A DNA stretch of 41,274 bases, taken from the NCBI GenBank assembly GCA_023136775.1, contig JAGLQO010000014.1, positions 1 through 41,274 on the forward strand, given 5' to 3'. The notes under the pieces were generated by a model, which did not search any database, was not told the DNA's origin, and was given only the letters and a program-made list of their open reading frames with translations. The translations under genes were made by a program, and so were the position numbers. This DNA is from Candidatus Pacearchaeota archaeon. GTDB taxonomy: Archaea; Nanobdellota; Nanobdellia; Pacearchaeales; GW2011-AR1. This document shows positions 22,733 through 31,664 of this stretch, piece by piece; position 1 is the stretch's first letter, and every line of letters starts with the position of its first letter.

Positions 22733-23995
22733 ATGAAAGTATTAATGTTCGGCTGGGAGCTACCGCCCTTTTTTGCGGGAGGAGTGGGGATAGTCTGTAG
22801 TGAGCTGCTAAAAGAATTGGCAAGAAGAGATGATATTTCTGTAACGTATGTTATGCCATTTGGTCCAAAACAAATCAAGAATCAAAATTTTAAACTAATT
22901 ATTGCTGACAATCTCAAAATGAAAGATAAGATAAAAACAAAATATATACCTTCTCTTCTCGGGGCTTATATTTCTAAAGACGAATATCTAGAAAAATTAG
23001 AGGGATTAGTTCGAGATAAAGACGGGAACGTAGGAATGTTAAAAGATAATACTCTCCAGTTATACGGAAAAAATTTATTACAAGAAGTTTATAGGTTTTC
23101 TGAGAAAGCAAAATTAATAGCCAAAGATGAAGATTTTGACGTAATTCATGCTCATGATTGGACAACGTTCCCAGCAGCAGAAGAGGCAAGTAAAATCTCA
23201 GGAAAACCATTTATTATTCACGTTCACATAACCGAATTCGACAAATCTGGAGGAAGGGGGGCAAGCCCAGACATCTATGCAATAGAAAAACAAGGCATGG
23301 AAAGTTCCGATAAAATTATTGCAGTAAGTGAAGTGGTAAAAAAAGGTTTGGTAAAAAATTACGGAATAAATCCAAATAAAATTGAAGTGGTTTATAATGC
23401 AAAAGTTAATTCTTCAGATATTATTGAAGGAGCTTTCCCTAAATTTGCAGACAATTCAAAAGTCGTTTTATTTGCAGGCAGAGTTACGATGCAAAAGGGT
23501 CCAGAATATTTTATAGAAGCTGCAGAAAAAGTTTTAAGATTTTATGAAAATGTAATTTTCATTATGGCAGGAACAGGGGATCAATTAAAAGATATGATTA
23601 GAAAAACTTCAGAATTAGGTCTATCTGATAATTTTTTATTTCACGGATTTTATACAAGAAGTGATGCTAATAAGTTTTTCAAATTAGCCGACGTCTTCGT
23701 GATGCCCTCAGTTTCTGAACCTTTTGGATTAGTTCCCCTAGAAGCAATGGAGAAAGGAACCCCAGCAATAATCTCAAAGCAATCAGGATGTAGTGAAATT
23801 TTAAGAAATACTTTGAAAGTAGATTTTTGGGATACGGATAAAATGGCAAATCAAATAGTAGCATTATTAAATCACAAATCACTAAAGAAAGTTATGTCAG
23901 AAAAAGGACAAACTGAAGTAAACAGCTTAACATGGGATGAACCAGTAAGACGTTGTGTTGATCTTTATAAAAAAGTGATAAGGGACAGGGAATAA
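22733..23995 (+). CDS. GT4/GT5-type glycosyltransferase, probable glycogen synthase
   Basis: A 420-residue GT-B enzyme. The N-terminus MFGWELPPFFAGGVG carries the acceptor-side glycine loop of starch/glycogen synthases. The C-terminal domain has FAGRVTMQKGPEYF, IMAGTGDQL and the nucleotide-sugar motif SVSEPFGLVPLEAMEKGTP (EPFGL...E). Expected to extend alpha-1,4-glucan from a nucleotide-activated glucose. It is first of five overlapping or closely spaced genes: its stop overlaps the GH57 ATG by one base (TAATG). The association with GH57 and GH15 supports glycogen over other glycans. Confidence 0.85.
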   Translation: MKVLMFGWELPPFFAGGVGIVCSELLKELARRDDISVTYVMPFGPKQIKNQNFKLIIADNLKMKDKIKTKYIPSLLGAYISKDEYLEKLEGLVRDKDGNVGMLKDNTLQLYGKNLLQEVYRFSEKAKLIAKDEDFDVIHAHDWTTFPAAEEASKISGKPFIIHVHITEFDKSGGRGASPDIYAIEKQGMESSDKIIAVSEVVKKGLVKNYGINPNKIEVVYNAKVNSSDIIEGAFPKFADNSKVVLFAGRVTMQKGPEYFIEAAEKVLRFYENVIFIMAGTGDQLKDMIRKTSELGLSDNFLFHGFYTRSDANKFFKLADVFVMPSVSEPFGLVPLEAMEKGTPAIISKQSGCSEILRNTLKVDFWDTDKMANQIVALLNHKSLKKVMSEKGQTEVNSLTWDEPVRRCVDLYKKVIRDRE

Positions 23996-25221
23996 TGGTA
24001 TCGGTTTGCATTTATTTCCAAGTCCACCAACCATACAGGATTAAGGAATATTCTATCTTTGAAATAGGAAAAGATATAGATTGTTTTGAAGATTCATCAG
24101 ACTCCAACACAAATAATGCAAAAATTTTAAAAAAAGTTTCCAACAAATGTTATCTGCCAGCGAATGAAGTGCTATTGGAATTATTAAATAATCATCCAGA
24201 ATTTAAAATAAGTTTTTCTTTTTCTGGAGTTTTCTTAGAACAACTTGAGCAATATGAGCCAGAAGTTTTAGAATCATTTCAAAAGTTAATTGACACAACG
24301 CAAGTGGAAATTTTAGCAGAAACTTACCATCATTCATTATCGTTTATATATTCAAAGGAAGAATTCAAAGAACAGGTTAAATTACATAAAGAGATAGTAC
24401 AAAGATTATTTGGAATTGTTCCAGCGGTTTTTAGAAACACTGAATTAATTTATAATAATGAAATAGCAAAAGAAGTTGAATCGATGGGATACAAAGGAAT
24501 TTTAGCCGAAGGTGCCGATCATATCTTAGGGTGGAAATCTCCAAACTTTTTATACCGCCCAGCAAATACCTCTAATATAAAATTACTTTTAAAAAATTAT
24601 AAACTAAGCGATGATATTGCATTTAGATTTTCCGAAAATACATGGAAAGAGTGGCCATTAACAGCCTCAAAATATGCTGATTGGATTACGAAAGTTAATG
24701 GAAATGGAAATGTAGTAAATTTATTTATGGATTATGAAACTTTCGGAGAACACCAATGGGAGGCAACTGGAATTTTTAATTTTCTACACCACCTACCCTC
24801 AGAAATTTTAAAACATCCAGATAATGATTTTAAAACACCCTCGGAAATTATTAATTCTTATTCTACTATTGGAACCTGCGATGTTGAAAAATATATTTCT
24901 TGGGCCGACGAAAACAGGGATCTTAGCGCATGGCTTGGAAACGATATGCAACACGAAGCAATAAATAAAATTTATTCTCTTCGTGATAAAATTTTATCCT
25001 CTAACAATTCTGATTTAATTCATAAGTGGAGGAAGTTGCAAACGTCTGATCACTATTATTATATGTCTACAAAACAATTCTCCGACGGTGAAGTACACAA
25101 ATATTTTAGTCCATATGCTAGTCCCTATGATGCTTTTATAAGTTTCATGAATGTATTACATGATTTAGAATTAGAACTATCTAAAGATGAAATTATCGAG
25201 GAGGTTACGACTATAACTTGA
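23995..25221 (+). CDS. GH57 family alpha-amylase-like enzyme
   Basis: A 408-residue GH57 protein. Conserved region 1 is HQPYR (11-15). The catalytic nucleophile is E150 in FRNTELIYNN, and the acid/base is D246 in FMDYETFGEH. YHH at 111-113 and the conserved GADHILGW region are also present. Likely acts on internal alpha-1,4 or branch bonds of the stored glucan; branching, amylase and glucanotransferase activities cannot be separated from sequence alone. Cytoplasmic, no signal peptide. Confidence 0.88.
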   Translation: MVSVCIYFQVHQPYRIKEYSIFEIGKDIDCFEDSSDSNTNNAKILKKVSNKCYLPANEVLLELLNNHPEFKISFSFSGVFLEQLEQYEPEVLESFQKLIDTTQVEILAETYHHSLSFIYSKEEFKEQVKLHKEIVQRLFGIVPAVFRNTELIYNNEIAKEVESMGYKGILAEGADHILGWKSPNFLYRPANTSNIKLLLKNYKLSDDIAFRFSENTWKEWPLTASKYADWITKVNGNGNVVNLFMDYETFGEHQWEATGIFNFLHHLPSEILKHPDNDFKTPSEIINSYSTIGTCDVEKYISWADENRDLSAWLGNDMQHEAINKIYSLRDKILSSNNSDLIHKWRKLQTSDHYYYMSTKQFSDGEVHKYFSPYASPYDAFISFMNVLHDLELELSKDEIIEEVTTIT

Positions 25222-25266
25222 TAACATTTATAAATATAAATGACTAGTAAACTATAGGTGAGGGAG

Positions 25267-25584
25267 ATGGCGATAAAAAATTCGGAACAATATTTTCATA
25301 CGTGTGACAACACAGAATTAAAAAGTGTCAAAGATATGCTGGCATGGATGAGGGAGTCTAACGATGATTCATTTTTTAATCATATTAATTCTAAGAGAAA
25401 TGATTTTGCAGGATGGATTTCCACAATCTTAAAAGACAATGTATTGGCAAAAAAAATTGATAAACTAAAAGATAGAGAAGAAATAATTAACGCAATAGAA
25501 GAACGTATTGATTATAAAAATAAGAAGAAAAATAAGAAGAAAAATATAATTTCCAAATTAAAAGAGGCAATTATGAATGAATAG
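25267..25584 (+). CDS. DUF5752-like small protein
   Basis: A 105-residue protein. The segments YFHTCDNTELKSVKDMLAWM and FFNHINSKRNDFAGWISTILKDNVLAKKI match the pattern of DUF5752 proteins, which often accompany polyglucan genes. The C-terminus is a basic Lys-rich helix. The start is set at ATG 25267, because GGTGAGGGAG forms a Shine-Dalgarno-like stretch just before it; GTG 25258 would add three residues. A TATA-like TTTATAAAT near 25228-25236 could add an internal promoter. It overlaps the next gene by 8 nt. Confidence 0.65.
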   Translation: MAIKNSEQYFHTCDNTELKSVKDMLAWMRESNDDSFFNHINSKRNDFAGWISTILKDNVLAKKIDKLKDREEIINAIEERIDYKNKKKNKKKNIISKLKEAIMNE

Positions 25585-26359
25585 TCCTAAGATTGTCGGA
25601 GTAGTTGCATTAAAAGGTGGAGTGGGAAAGACAACTGTCGTCGCAAATTTAGGAGCAGCATTGGCAGATCATTATAACAAAAAAGTTTTAATTGTAGACG
25701 CTAATTTTTCTACACCACATTTAGGACTTCATGTTGGATTAGTAAATCCGAAACAAAATTTACATCCAGTTTTAAGCGATGACTATTCAATTTATGAAGC
25801 CATTTACCAACATGAATTAGGATTTCATATTATTCCGGGAAAATTGGCACCAACAGAAGTTAACGCGTTAGCATTAAAAGAAAAATTAGAACCCCTAAGA
25901 GAAATATATGATATAATTATTGTTGATTCTTCACCCTCTTTGAATAATGAAATGGCAGCAACAATGGACGCAAGCGACGAATTAATAGTTGTTAGCAGTC
26001 CAGATTATCCAACACTTAGCTCAACTCTTCACGCAGTAAATTTAGCAAAAAAACAAAATACTGTAATCCGAGGAATTGTCTTAAATAAAGTTAGAAGGAA
26101 AAAATTTGAATTAGGTTCAAAAGATATAGCAGAAGCTTCAGAAGTAAAAGTTCTTGCAAGCTTACCAGATAGTTTAAAAGTTCTATCAGCAACTGCAAAA
26201 ATGGTTCCGGTGGTTATTCATTTCCCAAAAGAAGAAATTTCTCATATTTATAAAAAATTAGCTGGTTCAATAATTGGAGAGAAATATAAAAAAATTAGTG
26301 CAAAAAAATCAAAAAAGAAAGCTACACTTCTCAAAAAAAATACTAAGAGGAAAGACTAA
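25577..26359 (+). CDS. MinD/ParA-family ATPase in the polyglucan operon
   Basis: A 260-residue deviant Walker A ATPase: KGGVGKTT (13-20), VDANFSTPHLG (switch I region, about 43-53) and DIIIVDSSPS (about 114-123). The C-terminus is a Lys-rich tail instead of the usual amphipathic membrane helix. Family members position cell-division, chromosome or storage-granule complexes. Its place between DUF5752 and GH15, overlapping the former, suggests positioning or partitioning of polyglucan particles. That is inference from context. Confidence 0.85.
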   Translation: MNSPKIVGVVALKGGVGKTTVVANLGAALADHYNKKVLIVDANFSTPHLGLHVGLVNPKQNLHPVLSDDYSIYEAIYQHELGFHIIPGKLAPTEVNALALKEKLEPLREIYDIIIVDSSPSLNNEMAATMDASDELIVVSSPDYPTLSSTLHAVNLAKKQNTVIRGIVLNKVRRKKFELGSKDIAEASEVKVLASLPDSLKVLSATAKMVPVVIHFPKEEISHIYKKLAGSIIGEKYKKISAKKSKKKATLLKKNTKRKD

Positions 26360-28318
26360 ATGACTAGACATATAGCTCTTGGGAATGGAAACATATTAGT
26401 TTGTTTGGATAAAAATTATCGTATAAGAGATTTTTTTTACCCGTATGTCGGTCAAGAAAATCATGTGTCAGGAAATCAGCACAGGATTGGTGTTTGGGTT
26501 GACGGGAATTTTAGTTGGGTATCAAAGAAGGATTGGGACTTATCTATTAAATATAAAGAAGATACATTGGTCAGCGACGTACATGCGTGTAGTGACAAGT
26601 TAGGAGTTAGATTAACAATTAATGAAACTGTTCATTATGAAAAAAACATTTTAATTAGAAAGGTAAATGTTGAAAATTTATGTGAATGTAAAAGAGAAAT
26701 TAGGGTTTTCTTTTCTCAGCATTTTCATATTTCTGAAGCAAACATTGGAGATACGGTTTATTATAATCCAGAATTAAAGTCCATAGTTAATTACAAGGGG
26801 AAGCGATATTTTTTAATTGGTGGTGGAATTGACGGAAAAGATTTTACCGAATATTCAACAGGCGTGGCTGGAGGAATTTCTAATAAGCTTGGGACTTATG
26901 TTGATGCAGAAGATGGAATATTGAGTAAAAATCCCGTTGAGCATGGAACTGTAGATTCAACAATTGGATTTAGCGTGGAATTAGAATGTGGAGAAAGTAA
27001 AGAAATTGATTATTGGATTGCAGTAGGGAAAAATTATAAGGAAATTAAATACTTAAGGGAATTTATTCTAAAAGAATCTCCTTCAAAATTAATAGAAAGA
27101 ATAGAGAGACATGGAAGAAAATGGGTAAATAAAGTAGCCATGGATTTTTGCAGTTTAAGCGATGATGTTGTAAAGCTTTTCAAACAATCCTTATTGATTC
27201 TTAGAACTCAAATAGATAATCGTGGAGCAATTATTGCAGCAAATGACTCCCACACTTTTAGAAGTAAAAAAGATACTTATTCTTATATGTGGCCAAGGGA
27301 TGGAGCTTTAGTCGCTAGATCTTTAGATAAAGTTGGACATCATAATATTACGAATAGGTTTTTTGAATTTTGTGCACATGCTGCATCTGATGAAGGTTAT
27401 CTTATGCACAAATATAGACCTGACGGTTCCCTTGGAAGTTCGTGGCATTCTTGGATGAAGGGAGACAAAGTTCAGTTGCCAATACAAGAAGATGAAACAG
27501 CACTTGTATTAGATTCTCTTTGGAAAAATTTCGAAGAAAGTAAAGACGACAAATTAATCAAGGGTGTTGGGAAAAATTTCATAAAAAAGGCTGGAGATTT
27601 TTTAGTTAATTTTAGAGATAAAGAAACTAACTTGCCAAAAGAAAGTTATGATTTATGGGAAGAAAAATTAGGAGTTCATACATTTACTTGTGCAACGACA
27701 TATGCAGGATTAATTGCCGCTAAAAATTTTGCAGAATATTTTGGTAAAAAAACTGACGCTGGGAAATATGCAAAAGCCGCAGTGGAGGTAAGGGAGGCAA
27801 TATTAAAATATATGTATAATGAAGAGATGGGAGTTTTTGTAAAAGGAGTTTATTATGATGATGATAACAAAATGCAATTCGATAAAACAATTGATTCCAG
27901 TACTGCTTATGGACTTTTTGAATATGAAATATTAAATATTAATGACCCAAGATTAACTAGGACTGTAGATAAAGCATTAGAAAAACTTTGGAATAAGACA
28001 GGATGCGGAGGACTTTGCAGATATGAAGACGATCAATATTATCGTTATCCGAATACAACTGAAAATCCTTGGTTTGTTTGTACCATGTGGTTGGCTGAAT
28101 ATTATGTAGCGAAAACAAAAAAATTAGAAGATTTAAATAAAGCTGAAGAATTACTAGAGTGGGTAGTCAACTATGCACTACCAACAGGAACGCTGTCTGA
28201 ACAAATTAATTCTGGAACATGCGAACCACTTTCCGTCGCACCCCTTACATGGTCTCACGCAGGATTTATCATTGCCGTAGTGAAATATTTAGATAAGTAT
28301 AAAGAACTAAGGGGATAG
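26360..28318 (+). CDS. GH15 glucoamylase
   Basis: Releases glucose from the non-reducing ends of alpha-glucans. The 652-residue protein has an N-terminal beta-sandwich (to about 260) and an (alpha/alpha)6 barrel. Landmarks are YMWPRDGA (about 312-319), the acid-bearing QEDETALVL (about 375-383) and the base-bearing LSEQI followed by PLTWSHA near the C-terminus. It starts directly at the stop of the MinD-like gene. No signal peptide, so it acts on internal glucan. Confidence 0.92.
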   Translation: MTRHIALGNGNILVCLDKNYRIRDFFYPYVGQENHVSGNQHRIGVWVDGNFSWVSKKDWDLSIKYKEDTLVSDVHACSDKLGVRLTINETVHYEKNILIRKVNVENLCECKREIRVFFSQHFHISEANIGDTVYYNPELKSIVNYKGKRYFLIGGGIDGKDFTEYSTGVAGGISNKLGTYVDAEDGILSKNPVEHGTVDSTIGFSVELECGESKEIDYWIAVGKNYKEIKYLREFILKESPSKLIERIERHGRKWVNKVAMDFCSLSDDVVKLFKQSLLILRTQIDNRGAIIAANDSHTFRSKKDTYSYMWPRDGALVARSLDKVGHHNITNRFFEFCAHAASDEGYLMHKYRPDGSLGSSWHSWMKGDKVQLPIQEDETALVLDSLWKNFEESKDDKLIKGVGKNFIKKAGDFLVNFRDKETNLPKESYDLWEEKLGVHTFTCATTYAGLIAAKNFAEYFGKKTDAGKYAKAAVEVREAILKYMYNEEMGVFVKGVYYDDDNKMQFDKTIDSSTAYGLFEYEILNINDPRLTRTVDKALEKLWNKTGCGGLCRYEDDQYYRYPNTTENPWFVCTMWLAEYYVAKTKKLEDLNKAEELLEWVVNYALPTGTLSEQINSGTCEPLSVAPLTWSHAGFIIAVVKYLDKYKELRG

Positions 28319-28431
28319 AAAATGAGCGAGTCGAGAGCAAATAATGCCGCAGCTCATGATTTAGTAATTATTCCCAAAAAATATTCCAGACAAACCCAAT
28401 ATAATTTATCATGAAAAAAGTTGAACAAGTC
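28319..28431 (+). other. Intergenic region after the glucoamylase gene
   Basis: This 113-nt stretch leads into the structured element at 28432. A 30-codon frame (28322-28414) follows the GH15 stop but has no ribosome binding site or recognisable content. No further signal is seen. Confidence 0.4.
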
Positions 28432-28555
28432 GGGGATTTCAAAGAAATTCCCTCAATAAATCAGACCATCTGCGACAAAGTCGGTAAGTGGTCTGGAATC
28501 TAAAATCCTGTGTGGATTTTCTCTGACGATTTTTGCGACCACGCAAAAATGTCAA
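28432..28555 (+). ncRNA. Structured RNA element, copy 3 (cleanest)
   Basis: Hairpin 1 is GGGGATTTC-AAA-GAAATTCCC and the linker TCAATAAAT. P1 is CAGACCA (28462-28468) with TGGTCTG (28489-28495). The internal loop is TCTG/GTAAG, and P2 is CGAC-AAA-GTCG. GGAATCT follows, then P3 AAAATCC-TGTGT-GGATTTT (28502-28520). CTGACGA (28523-28529) leads to TTTTTGCG-ACCA-CGCAAAAA and TGTCAAT, with TGAC pairing to GTCA. Nearly every nucleotide is paired or belongs to a motif shared with other copies. It ends 9 nt from the 3' end of tRNA-Gly on the opposite strand. Confidence 0.7.
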
Positions 28556-28563
28556 TATCTATA

Positions 28564-28634
28564 TGCGAAATGGGAGAATCGAACTCCCGCATTATCGTTG
28601 GCAACGATACATTGTACCACTCAATCAATCTCGC
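28564..28634 (-). tRNA. tRNA-Gly (GCC)
   Basis: Cloverleaf on the minus strand. Acceptor GCGAGAT / ATTTCGC with one G-T pair, D arm ATTG-AGTGGTA-CAAT, anticodon arm TATCG-TTGCCAA-CGATA with anticodon GCC, T arm GGGAG-TTCGATT-CTCCC, discriminator A. CCA is not encoded and no intron is present. Confidence 0.95.
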
Positions 28635-28737
28635 GTAATAAAATAAAATAACACTTCTTTAAAAATTTAATTATAATTAGGTTGAACGAAAAATGTTCGC
28701 AGATAACTTTATAAAAAAATTTGATTTGATTTGATTA

Positions 28738-29394
28738 ATGGATTTAAAAAAATTTAAACCAAGTAGAAAGGTGATGTATTTTTCGGGGGCAATTATTCTT
28801 GGAATAATAGTTTTATTTGTAATATACTTAGTTCAGTCTAATATATCCGAAAAAGACTTAACGACTTTGCCAACCGAAAAAGGGGCCGCAGCAACAAAGG
28901 AAATAATTCAAACCCCTATTACGACACCAACACCAGTTCCAACAAAACCAAAACCAATTAATTTTGAACAATATAATTATCAATTTGCTGAAACTCCAGT
29001 CGTAAATATTTTAACCTCCATGATTGGAAGCACTGGAAAATTCGCAATTTATTTACCTTCAACTGGATATATCAACGTAACAAAAGGAAGTAATTATGGA
29101 GTGGCTTTTGCACTTCAAAACCCAAATCCTTCTGGAGAAAATTATTTCGAATGGGAATGGACGGCTGATGATTCAGTAGTTCAAAATTGTGGAGTATCGA
29201 AGAATGTTGCAATGAGTTGGATTTCAATGGGGTCGTCAAGTTTTGGGAAAATCCCGCAAGGATGGGTTGATGCTACTTCAACTTATTTCAAATTTCCTTC
29301 AGATATGAAATCATGCAATTTAAAATATAATTTCAAAGCTACAAAAGACGGAGCAGATTATGCCTCAAAGCAAATAGAATTTAATATAATTTAA
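28738..29394 (+). CDS. Membrane-anchored extracellular beta-sandwich protein
   Basis: A 218-residue protein with a basic cytoplasmic start (KKFKPSRK), one TM helix (about 13-33) and a Thr/Pro-rich linker (TPITTPTPVPTKPKP, about 60-76). The extracytoplasmic domain is beta-rich with two cysteines (NCGV, SCNL) placed to form a disulphide. The architecture resembles archaeal surface proteins of unknown binding partner. TATA box TTTATAAAA about 27 nt upstream, leaderless. Confidence 0.65.
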   Translation: MDLKKFKPSRKVMYFSGAIILGIIVLFVIYLVQSNISEKDLTTLPTEKGAAATKEIIQTPITTPTPVPTKPKPINFEQYNYQFAETPVVNILTSMIGSTGKFAIYLPSTGYINVTKGSNYGVAFALQNPNPSGENYFEWEWTADDSVVQNCGVSKNVAMSWISMGSSSFGKIPQGWVDATSTYFKFPSDMKSCNLKYNFKATKDGADYASKQIEFNII

Positions 29395-29406
29395 ATTTCA
29401 GAAAGC

Positions 29407-29440
29407 TTTATTAAATAGTTTTGATTTTATTAATTAGGTG
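29407..29440 (+). promoter_or_regulatory. Promoter and Shine-Dalgarno of the glycolysis-hydrogenase run
   Basis: TATA-like TTTATTAAATAG (29407-29418) followed, 17 nt on, by AGGTG (29436-29440) five nucleotides before the gap ATG. This gene has a ribosome binding site, unlike most promoter-proximal genes in the window. Confidence 0.5.
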
Positions 29441-29445
29441 ATACT

Positions 29446-30423
29446 ATGAGAATAGCAATAAATGGATTTGGACGAATTGGACGAATTGTTTTTAAAAGAG
29501 CAATCGAAGAGGGCATTACTGTCGCAGCAATAAATGATCGAATTGATGTAAAAACTTTAGCTCATTTATTAAAATATGATTCTGTTTATGGGAAATATAA
29601 AAAAAGTGTTGAAGTTGGCGAAGATTATATTAAAGTAGCTGGAAAGAAAATTTTAGTATTATCCGAAGACGATCCAGAAAAATTACCTTGGGAAAAGTTA
29701 GATATTGACGTAGTAATTGAAGCTACAGGAATTTTTAGAAATAAAGAAGGAGCTAGTAAACATTTAACGGCTGGAGCAAAAAGAGTGTTCATTTCAGCTC
29801 CCTCGAAAGATGCAGACGTATCAATAGTGCTGGGAGTAAATAATAGGGATTTAAAAAAATCGCATAAAATAATTTCTTTGGCATCTTGTACAACAAATTG
29901 TATAGCTCCAGTTATAAAAGTTTTAAATGATAATTTTGAGATAACAAAGGGCTACTTGACAACAGTGCATGCATATACAGGAGATCAAAGGTTGCTTGAC
30001 AGCCCCCATAAAAATTTAAGGAGAGCTCGTTCTGCTGCGATTAATTTGGTTCCAACAACTTCAGGAGCAGCAACGGCAGTTACTCAAGTTATACCTGCAT
30101 TAAAGGGAAAATTGGATGGAATGGCGATTAGAGCCCCAGTTCCTTGTGGGAGTATTACAGATTTAGTTGTGACTGTTAAAAAAACTGTTACAGTAGAAGA
30201 AATTAACAAAGCTATGAGAAGTGCCAGTAGAAGAATTCCGGATGTATTAGAATACACGGAAGATGAAATAGTTTCCTCAGATATTATAGAAAATTCACAT
30301 TCTTCAATTTTTGATTCTAAATTAACAAAGACTAATGGAACTATGATTAAGGTTCTTGCATGGTACGATAATGAATACGGTTATAGTTGTAGAATGATTG
30401 ATGCATTAAAATTATTAAAATAA
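29446..30423 (+). CDS. gap: Type I glyceraldehyde-3-phosphate dehydrogenase, bacterial type
   Basis: Oxidises glyceraldehyde-3-phosphate to 1,3-bisphosphoglycerate. The 325-residue protein has INGFGRIGR (Rossmann loop), SCTTNC with the catalytic Cys (about 147-152), TVHAYTGDQRLLDSPH and the AWYDNEYGYS C-terminal signature. These belong to the bacterial/eukaryotic type I enzyme, not the archaeal type II GAPDH. INDRID after the first beta-alpha-beta unit suits NAD binding. It begins the glycolysis run; pgk follows 50 nt later. Confidence 0.95.
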   Translation: MRIAINGFGRIGRIVFKRAIEEGITVAAINDRIDVKTLAHLLKYDSVYGKYKKSVEVGEDYIKVAGKKILVLSEDDPEKLPWEKLDIDVVIEATGIFRNKEGASKHLTAGAKRVFISAPSKDADVSIVLGVNNRDLKKSHKIISLASCTTNCIAPVIKVLNDNFEITKGYLTTVHAYTGDQRLLDSPHKNLRRARSAAINLVPTTSGAATAVTQVIPALKGKLDGMAIRAPVPCGSITDLVVTVKKTVTVEEINKAMRSASRRIPDVLEYTEDEIVSSDIIENSHSSIFDSKLTKTNGTMIKVLAWYDNEYGYSCRMIDALKLLK

Positions 30424-30473
30424 AATGAGTGATTCTACAATTTCTAAAGTGAAACTACTAAATTATATTTAAA

Positions 30474-31604
30474 ATGAAAACATTAAACGATTTCAACTTC
30501 AAAGGAAAAACGGTTATAGTTAGATCAGACCTTAATTCCGATATTAAGAATGGAAAAGTATTAATGAGTAAAAGAATTAAAGAATCTTCGGTGACTATAA
30601 AAGAATTAAAAAATAAAGGTGCTAAGATTGTTATAATTGCACATCAAGGGCGAAAAGGTAAGGTGGATTGTATTTCTTTAAGGCAACATGCTAAACTTTT
30701 ATCTAAATTTACAAAAGTTAAATTTGTCGACGACATTATTGGTAAAGGGGCAGAATTGGAAGTTTCAAAATTAAAAAATGGAGAAGCTGTTCTTTTGGAA
30801 AATATTAGATTCTTGGATAAAGAAATGAAACCTGGAAAAAATTCTTTTGTTAAATTTTTTATTGGTAAAATTGATATTTATGTTAATGATGCGTTTTCCG
30901 TATGTCACAGAAAACAAACAAGTATTGTGACTTTCCCAAAATATTTCAAGCACTGCATGGGGCGAGTTTTGCAAAAAGAGGTTGAAGCTTTAGAAAAAAT
31001 AAATTTGAAAGATTGTTTGTATATTCTTGGAGGAGCAAAACCAAAAGATAATATTAAATTATTAAAGAAAAATAGAGTTTTGGCAACTGGATTTTTTGGG
31101 CAACTTTGTTTAATTGCAAAAGGAATTAAGTTTGGAGAATATGAAAATTTCTTAAAAGATCTTTTGAAAGATGAATTTAATGTTCATAAAAAATTAAAGA
31201 AAAAACTCGACAATGTAATTGTTCCAATTGATTATGCTATAAAAATAAATGGTAAACGAAAAGAAATTTTAGTAGAAGATTTTCCAAACAAACACATAAT
31301 TTATGATATTGGTAAAATGACTATGAACAGATTTTCTGACGAAATTAAAAAAGCTAAGGCAATTTACATGAAAGGTCCGTCTGGAGATTGTAGAGAATCC
31401 CAATTTTCCAAAGGAACTATTTCTATTCTAAACGAAGTCTCAAAGTCTTCGGGGTTTACGCTAATCGGGGGAGGACATCTAAACGATGCTATTGATAAGT
31501 CAAAAATACCAAGAAATAAATTTAATCACATTAGTTTATCTGGTGGAGCTTTGCTTAGTTATCTTTCTGGAGAAAAATTACCGGGGCTAAAAGCTTTGAA
31601 ATAA
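30474..31604 (+). CDS. pgk: Phosphoglycerate kinase
   Basis: A 376-residue protein, shorter than the bacterial 390-400 as in many archaea. The conserved residues are present in order: VRSDLN, AHQGRKGK, LLENIRF, VNDAFSVCHR, LGGAKPKDNIK, MKGPSGDCRESQFSKGT and IGGGHLNDAI (where bacterial enzymes read GGGDT). It makes ATP from the GAPDH product. A separate AT-rich promoter-like stretch just upstream is possible. Confidence 0.93.
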   Translation: MKTLNDFNFKGKTVIVRSDLNSDIKNGKVLMSKRIKESSVTIKELKNKGAKIVIIAHQGRKGKVDCISLRQHAKLLSKFTKVKFVDDIIGKGAELEVSKLKNGEAVLLENIRFLDKEMKPGKNSFVKFFIGKIDIYVNDAFSVCHRKQTSIVTFPKYFKHCMGRVLQKEVEALEKINLKDCLYILGGAKPKDNIKLLKKNRVLATGFFGQLCLIAKGIKFGEYENFLKDLLKDEFNVHKKLKKKLDNVIVPIDYAIKINGKRKEILVEDFPNKHIIYDIGKMTMNRFSDEIKKAKAIYMKGPSGDCRESQFSKGTISILNEVSKSSGFTLIGGGHLNDAIDKSKIPRNKFNHISLSGGALLSYLSGEKLPGLKALK

Positions 31605-31664
31605 ATATTAAAAAATTCATCGACGCAACCTTTATTAAATGATTAGTCCATATAATTAAAAGAG

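Noticed and set aside
28322-28414. A 30-codon frame directly after the glucoamylase stop
   Set aside because: It has no ribosome binding site, is not hydrophobic or compositionally striking, and ends before the structured element. Position alone is not enough.
28555-28634. An integrated element at the tRNA-Gly 3' end
   Set aside because: No integrase and no duplicated tRNA 3' end are found; the structured element is merely adjacent.
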